From Chloroflexi bacterium RBG_16_72_14 (lineage in GTDB: Bacteria; Chloroflexota; Limnocylindria; Limnocylindrales; CSP1-4), in contig MGOE01000149.1 of assembly GCA_001797035.1 (NCBI GenBank), forward strand, positions 1-8,183: a stretch of 8,183 nt of DNA, read 5' to 3'. Positions 5,672 through 8,183 of the stretch are shown here, piece by piece. Each line of letters starts with the position of its first letter. The first letter of the stretch is position 1. Made by a program: the position numbers and the translations under genes. The notes under the pieces are model-generated. The model did no database searches. It was not told the origin of the DNA and saw nothing but the letters and a program-made list of their open reading frames with translations.

Positions 5672-7233
5672 CCGAGCCCGCGTCCCCGGTGCCCGCCGAC
5701 GAGCCCGTCGAGCCCGTCGAGCCCGCCACGGCGAAGGCCCCGCTGACCAACAAGGAGCGCATGGCGATCGAGCGGGTCGCCATGCCCGAGCAGGAAGGCG
5801 ACATCCGCGCCCACAACTTCCGCGAGGTCAACCTCGGGCTCACCTACCAGCTCGCGATCCTGGAGGCCGAGCGCTGCCTGCAGTGCCCCAAGCCGTTCTG
5901 CGTGGACGGCTGCCCGGTCCGGGTCAACATCCCGAACTTCATCGCGCACCTGCGCGACGGCGACATGGCGGGCGCGGCGGAGAGCCTGCTCGGCGACAAC
6001 GCGCTGCCCTGCGTAACCGGCCGCGTCTGCCCCCAGGAGACGCAGTGCGAGGGCGTCTGCGTCCGGGCGCGCAAGGGCAACCCCGTCGCGGTCGGCTACC
6101 TCGAGCGCTACGTCGCCGACTGGGCGATGCAGAACCCGGGCGCCGTGCCCCACCTCCGGCAGCCCCTGACCGGCCGCAGGATCGGCATCGTGGGCTCCGG
6201 GCCGGCCGGCCTCACGGCCGCGGGCGAGCTCGCCAGGAAGGGCCACGACGTCACCGTGTTCGAGGCGTTCCACGCCCCGGGCGGCGTCCTGATCTACGGC
6301 ATCCCGGAGTTCCGGCTGCCCAAGGACATCGTCCAGGCCGAGGTCGACCGCCTCGTGTCCGAGGGCGTCAAGATCGAGCTCGACGCGATCATCGGCCGGA
6401 CCTACACGGTCCCCGAGCTGCGCGAGGAGTACGACGCGCTGTTCCTGGCCGTCGGCGCCGGCCTGCCGGTGTTCATGAACGTCCCGGGCGAGAACTTCAA
6501 GGGCGTCTACTCGGCCAACGAGTACCTCACCCGCGTCAACCTCATGGGCGCCTGGAATCCCGACTCGCAGACCCCGATCCTCCACGGCCAGCGCGTGGTC
6601 GTGGTCGGCGGCGGCAACGTCGCGATGGACTCCGTCCGGACGGCGCGCCGCCTCGGCGCGTCGGAGGCGACGATCGTCTACCGTCGCTCGCATGACGAGC
6701 TGCCGGCCCGGGCCGAGGAGGTCCACCACGCCGAGCAGGAGGGTGTCCGGTTCGAGCTCCTCGCCGCCCCCGTCGAGGTGCTCGCCGACGAGAACCGCTG
6801 GGTGACCGGCCTGCGGGTCCAGCGCATGGAGCTGGGCGAGCCGGATGCGAGCGGCCGTCGCCGGCCGAAGCCGATCCCGGGCTCCGAGTTCGTCATCGAC
6901 TGCGACCTCGTCGTGGTGGCCATCGGCACCAAGGCCAACCCGCTGCTCACCGGCAGCGCGCCCGAGCTCGAGGTCAACGAGTGGGGCTACATGGTCACCG
7001 ACGAGTACGGGATGACCAGCATGCCCGGCGTGTTCGCGGGCGGCGACATCGTCCGCGGCGCGGCCACGGTGATCCTCGCCATGGGCGATGGCAAGCGCGC
7101 CGCGCGCTCGATCGATTCGTGGCTCAACGGCGTCTGGCCGCCGCCTCCGGAGGAGCCCGCGGCGACGGCCGCGAGGCCGGCCCGGGAGCCGAAGGCGACA
7201 CCGGAACCGAAGCCGGCCGCGACCCCAGGCTGA
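5668..7233 (+). CDS. nfnB: NfnB/SudA-type large subunit (GltD-like Fe-S flavoprotein)
   Basis: A 521-residue partner of the preceding gene. In known Nfn complexes this subunit holds the bifurcating FAD, the NADP(H) site and two [4Fe-4S] clusters, and reacts with ferredoxin. Visible: N-terminal cysteine groups Cys70-x2-Cys73-x4-Cys78-x3-Cys82 and Cys115, Cys121, Cys127, Cys131 (CPQETQCEGVC); FAD Rossmann motif GSGPAG (176-181) followed by PGGVLIYGIPEFRLPK (204-219); NADPH Rossmann motif GGGNVAMD (314-321); and the closing FAD motif GVFAGGD (454-460). Homologues are often annotated as glutamate synthase small subunit (GltD), but no GltB large subunit is present and the NfnA partner is adjacent, so Nfn/Sud is preferred. 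Both ends carry low-complexity tails absent from the usual ~460-470-residue proteins: an EPVEPVEP segment at 12-19 and a Pro/Ala/Glu-rich tail from about 490. The 4-base overlap with nfnA marks an operon. Confidence 0.9.
   Translation: MTEPASPVPADEPVEPVEPATAKAPLTNKERMAIERVAMPEQEGDIRAHNFREVNLGLTYQLAILEAERCLQCPKPFCVDGCPVRVNIPNFIAHLRDGDMAGAAESLLGDNALPCVTGRVCPQETQCEGVCVRARKGNPVAVGYLERYVADWAMQNPGAVPHLRQPLTGRRIGIVGSGPAGLTAAGELARKGHDVTVFEAFHAPGGVLIYGIPEFRLPKDIVQAEVDRLVSEGVKIELDAIIGRTYTVPELREEYDALFLAVGAGLPVFMNVPGENFKGVYSANEYLTRVNLMGAWNPDSQTPILHGQRVVVVGGGNVAMDSVRTARRLGASEATIVYRRSHDELPARAEEVHHAEQEGVRFELLAAPVEVLADENRWVTGLRVQRMELGEPDASGRRRPKPIPGSEFVIDCDLVVVAIGTKANPLLTGSAPELEVNEWGYMVTDEYGMTSMPGVFAGGDIVRGAATVILAMGDGKRAARSIDSWLNGVWPPPPEEPAATAARPAREPKATPEPKPAATPG
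5701..5727 (+). repeat. Triple 9-base tandem repeat in the nfnB 5' end
   Basis: GAGCCCGTC occurs twice and GAGCCCGCC once in direct succession, encoding Glu-Pro-Val, Glu-Pro-Val, Glu-Pro-Ala. It is in frame and lies in the disordered N-terminal extension, so copy-number change would alter only the tail length. Confidence 0.8.
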
Positions 7234-7240
7234 ACGGATA

Positions 7241-7257
7241 TCGGGACCTGGTCCCGA
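7241..7257. terminator. Hairpin between convergent genes
   Basis: TCGGGAC CTG GTCCCGA is a perfect 7-base stem with a 3-base loop, starting 8 bases after the nfnB stop and 25 bases after the stop of the converging gene. The position fits a shared bidirectional terminator. Neither side has a real T run, so the strength and mechanism are uncertain. Confidence 0.4.
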
Positions 7258-7281
7258 GGGACGGAACGGGCGGTCGACGGC

Positions 7282-8183
7282 CTACGGGCCGTTGACCAGC
7301 CCGGTGGTGTCCACGACCTCGAGGTCCGCGCCGGTGAACCGGTCCAGCTCGTGGAGCACGTCGTCGTCGAAGCGCGGGTCGCTCGTCCCCGACACGTACC
7401 AGGGCGAACCGTTGTCGGCGAGGATCATCCCGTAGCGCTGGAGCGCGACCGCGATCACCCGCGCGTCCGGTGACAGCCCTGACAGGTCCACGCTCGCCTT
7501 GAGGCGCACCCGCAGGCCCATCGGCGGCAGCGAGGCGCTCGTGGACGACGACGCGAAGTGCCGGGCGGGATAGACGTACGCCCGCCGCGTCTGGGGGGCC
7601 GTGAACCGGAGCGCGTGGGCGATCGCGCCGGCCGCGACCTCGTCGTAGCGGACGAGGCCGGGCAGGATCGGCAGCCCGGCGGCGTCCGCGCTGGTCCAGC
7701 CCTCGGGCCGGAGGGCGTTCGACGAGAGGTCGAAGATCGCCCCGGAGCCCGCCGCCCAGCCGCCGCTCGCCGTCTGGCGCACCGCGTACAGCTCGTACAG
7801 CCGGCAGCCGACCGGGTCGACGGTGATCAGGTGGCGGTCGGAGCCGCCCTCGATCAGGGGGGCGGCCGGGATCGGGTACGGCCCCGGGTCCGACTCGTCC
7901 GCGTAGTCGAAGGCCACGGTCCGCAGCGGCGTTTCGGGGCTGATCACCTGGAACGGGATCCCGTACCCCGCGTACGAGCCGAAGTCCATGTGGAACGTCC
8001 GGGTGAGGCCGATCGAGGCGATCAGCGTGGCGCTGTCGGCGGTGACCGGGCGGTCGTCGATGCGGACGTTCCAGACGTTGGTCGCCGGGAACACCGTGCA
8101 ATCCGGCGCGCCGGGAAGCACCGGGGCGCCCGTCCCGGCGGGCTCCTCGCCGTCCGGCGTCCCGTCGTCGTCCGAGTCCGCGT
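7282..8183 (-). CDS. Predicted exported protein of unknown function (N-terminus cut by window edge)
   Basis: 299 C-terminal residues are visible; the frame is still open at the right edge, so a signal peptide, if any, is outside. I recognise the pattern as a conserved bacterial family of hypothetical secreted proteins but know no assigned function. The visible start is a linker with DSDDDGTPDGEE (residues 2-13), which fits the D-x-D-x-D-G-x-x-D-x-x-E calcium-loop pattern seen in thrombospondin-3-like and dockerin-like repeats. The conserved core begins at CTVFPATNVWN and includes FDYADESDPGPYPIP, SDRHLITVD, CRLYELYAV, GSGAIFDLSSNALRPEGWTSADAAGLPILPGL (in overlapping pieces), YVYPARHFASS, MGLRVRLKAS and ALQRYGMILADNGSPWYV. 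There are only two cysteines in this part, which may form a disulphide outside the cell. A GTG at 8121 could be read as a start but would sever the linker, so I treat it as an internal Val. It converges on nfnB with 48 bases between stops. Confidence 0.75.
   Translation of the reverse strand, partial: ADSDDDGTPDGEEPAGTGAPVLPGAPDCTVFPATNVWNVRIDDRPVTADSATLIASIGLTRTFHMDFGSYAGYGIPFQVISPETPLRTVAFDYADESDPGPYPIPAAPLIEGGSDRHLITVDPVGCRLYELYAVRQTASGGWAAGSGAIFDLSSNALRPEGWTSADAAGLPILPGLVRYDEVAAGAIAHALRFTAPQTRRAYVYPARHFASSSTSASLPPMGLRVRLKASVDLSGLSPDARVIAVALQRYGMILADNGSPWYVSGTSDPRFDDDVLHELDRFTGADLEVVDTTGLVNGP

Noticed and set aside
5602..6729. Minus-strand frame of 375 codons opposite nfnB
   Set aside because: It is an antisense shadow of a gene with complete Fe-S and nucleotide-binding motifs.
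4832..7233. Assignment of the pair as PyrK plus glutamate synthase small subunit GltD
   Set aside because: There is no PyrD or GltB partner in the window, the small subunit has the Asp-Cys3 cluster pattern of SudB/NfnA, and the two genes overlap as in Nfn/Sud operons.
7124..8101. Minus-strand frame of 325 codons overlapping the exported protein gene
   Set aside because: It is Arg/Pro/Gly-rich shadow sequence in another frame. The frame ending at 7282 carries the conserved family segments.
8119..8121. GTG as the start of the exported protein
   Set aside because: The frame continues upstream to the window edge through an acidic linker with a calcium-loop pattern, so this Val is more likely internal.

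Overview
The window is a high-GC bacterial chromosome segment. It carries ordinary metabolic genes and shows no phage, transposon, CRISPR or RNA-gene signal. The strong G/C bias at codon third positions, the GTG start of one gene and the mix of families (an EntS-like MFS carrier, PPDK, an NfnAB/SudBA-type flavoprotein pair, and a conserved secreted protein of unknown function) suggest a soil or sediment Chloroflexota or Actinomycetota. That placement is inference: there is no phylogenetic marker here.

Layout. (1) The left edge, minus strand, holds the N-terminal part of an MFS transporter that runs off the window. (2) Also on the minus strand, at 442-3222, is a complete pyruvate phosphate dikinase (PPDK) of 926 aa with a clear ribosome binding site. 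(3) A 294-base divergent intergenic region separates PPDK from a plus-strand ferredoxin/flavodoxin-NADP+ reductase of the Fpr type (3517-4329, GTG start). (4) A 502-base non-coding stretch follows. It contains four copies of a 19-base palindrome spaced 41, 63 and 41 bases apart, a near-perfect 35-base direct repeat and two strong hairpins. (5) Next comes a two-gene plus-strand operon with an ATGA overlap: nfnA/sudB (FAD, NAD(P) and an unusual Asp-Cys3 [2Fe-2S] site) and nfnB/sudA (two [4Fe-4S] clusters, two nucleotide-binding folds). (6) A hairpin lies between this operon and a convergent minus-strand gene, which encodes a predicted exported protein of unknown function. That protein is cut by the right edge and begins in a Ca-binding-type acidic motif.

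How the genes may work together. PPDK interconverts pyruvate and PEP. Fpr moves electrons between NADP(H) and ferredoxin or flavodoxin. NfnAB-type complexes couple NADH, NADPH and reduced ferredoxin by flavin-based electron bifurcation. The central genes therefore form a redox and central-carbon neighbourhood with two different ferredoxin:NADP(H) enzymes side by side. The palindrome array between them is the most plausible unexplained regulatory element. No previously undescribed system is evident; the best leads are this array and the exported protein family.
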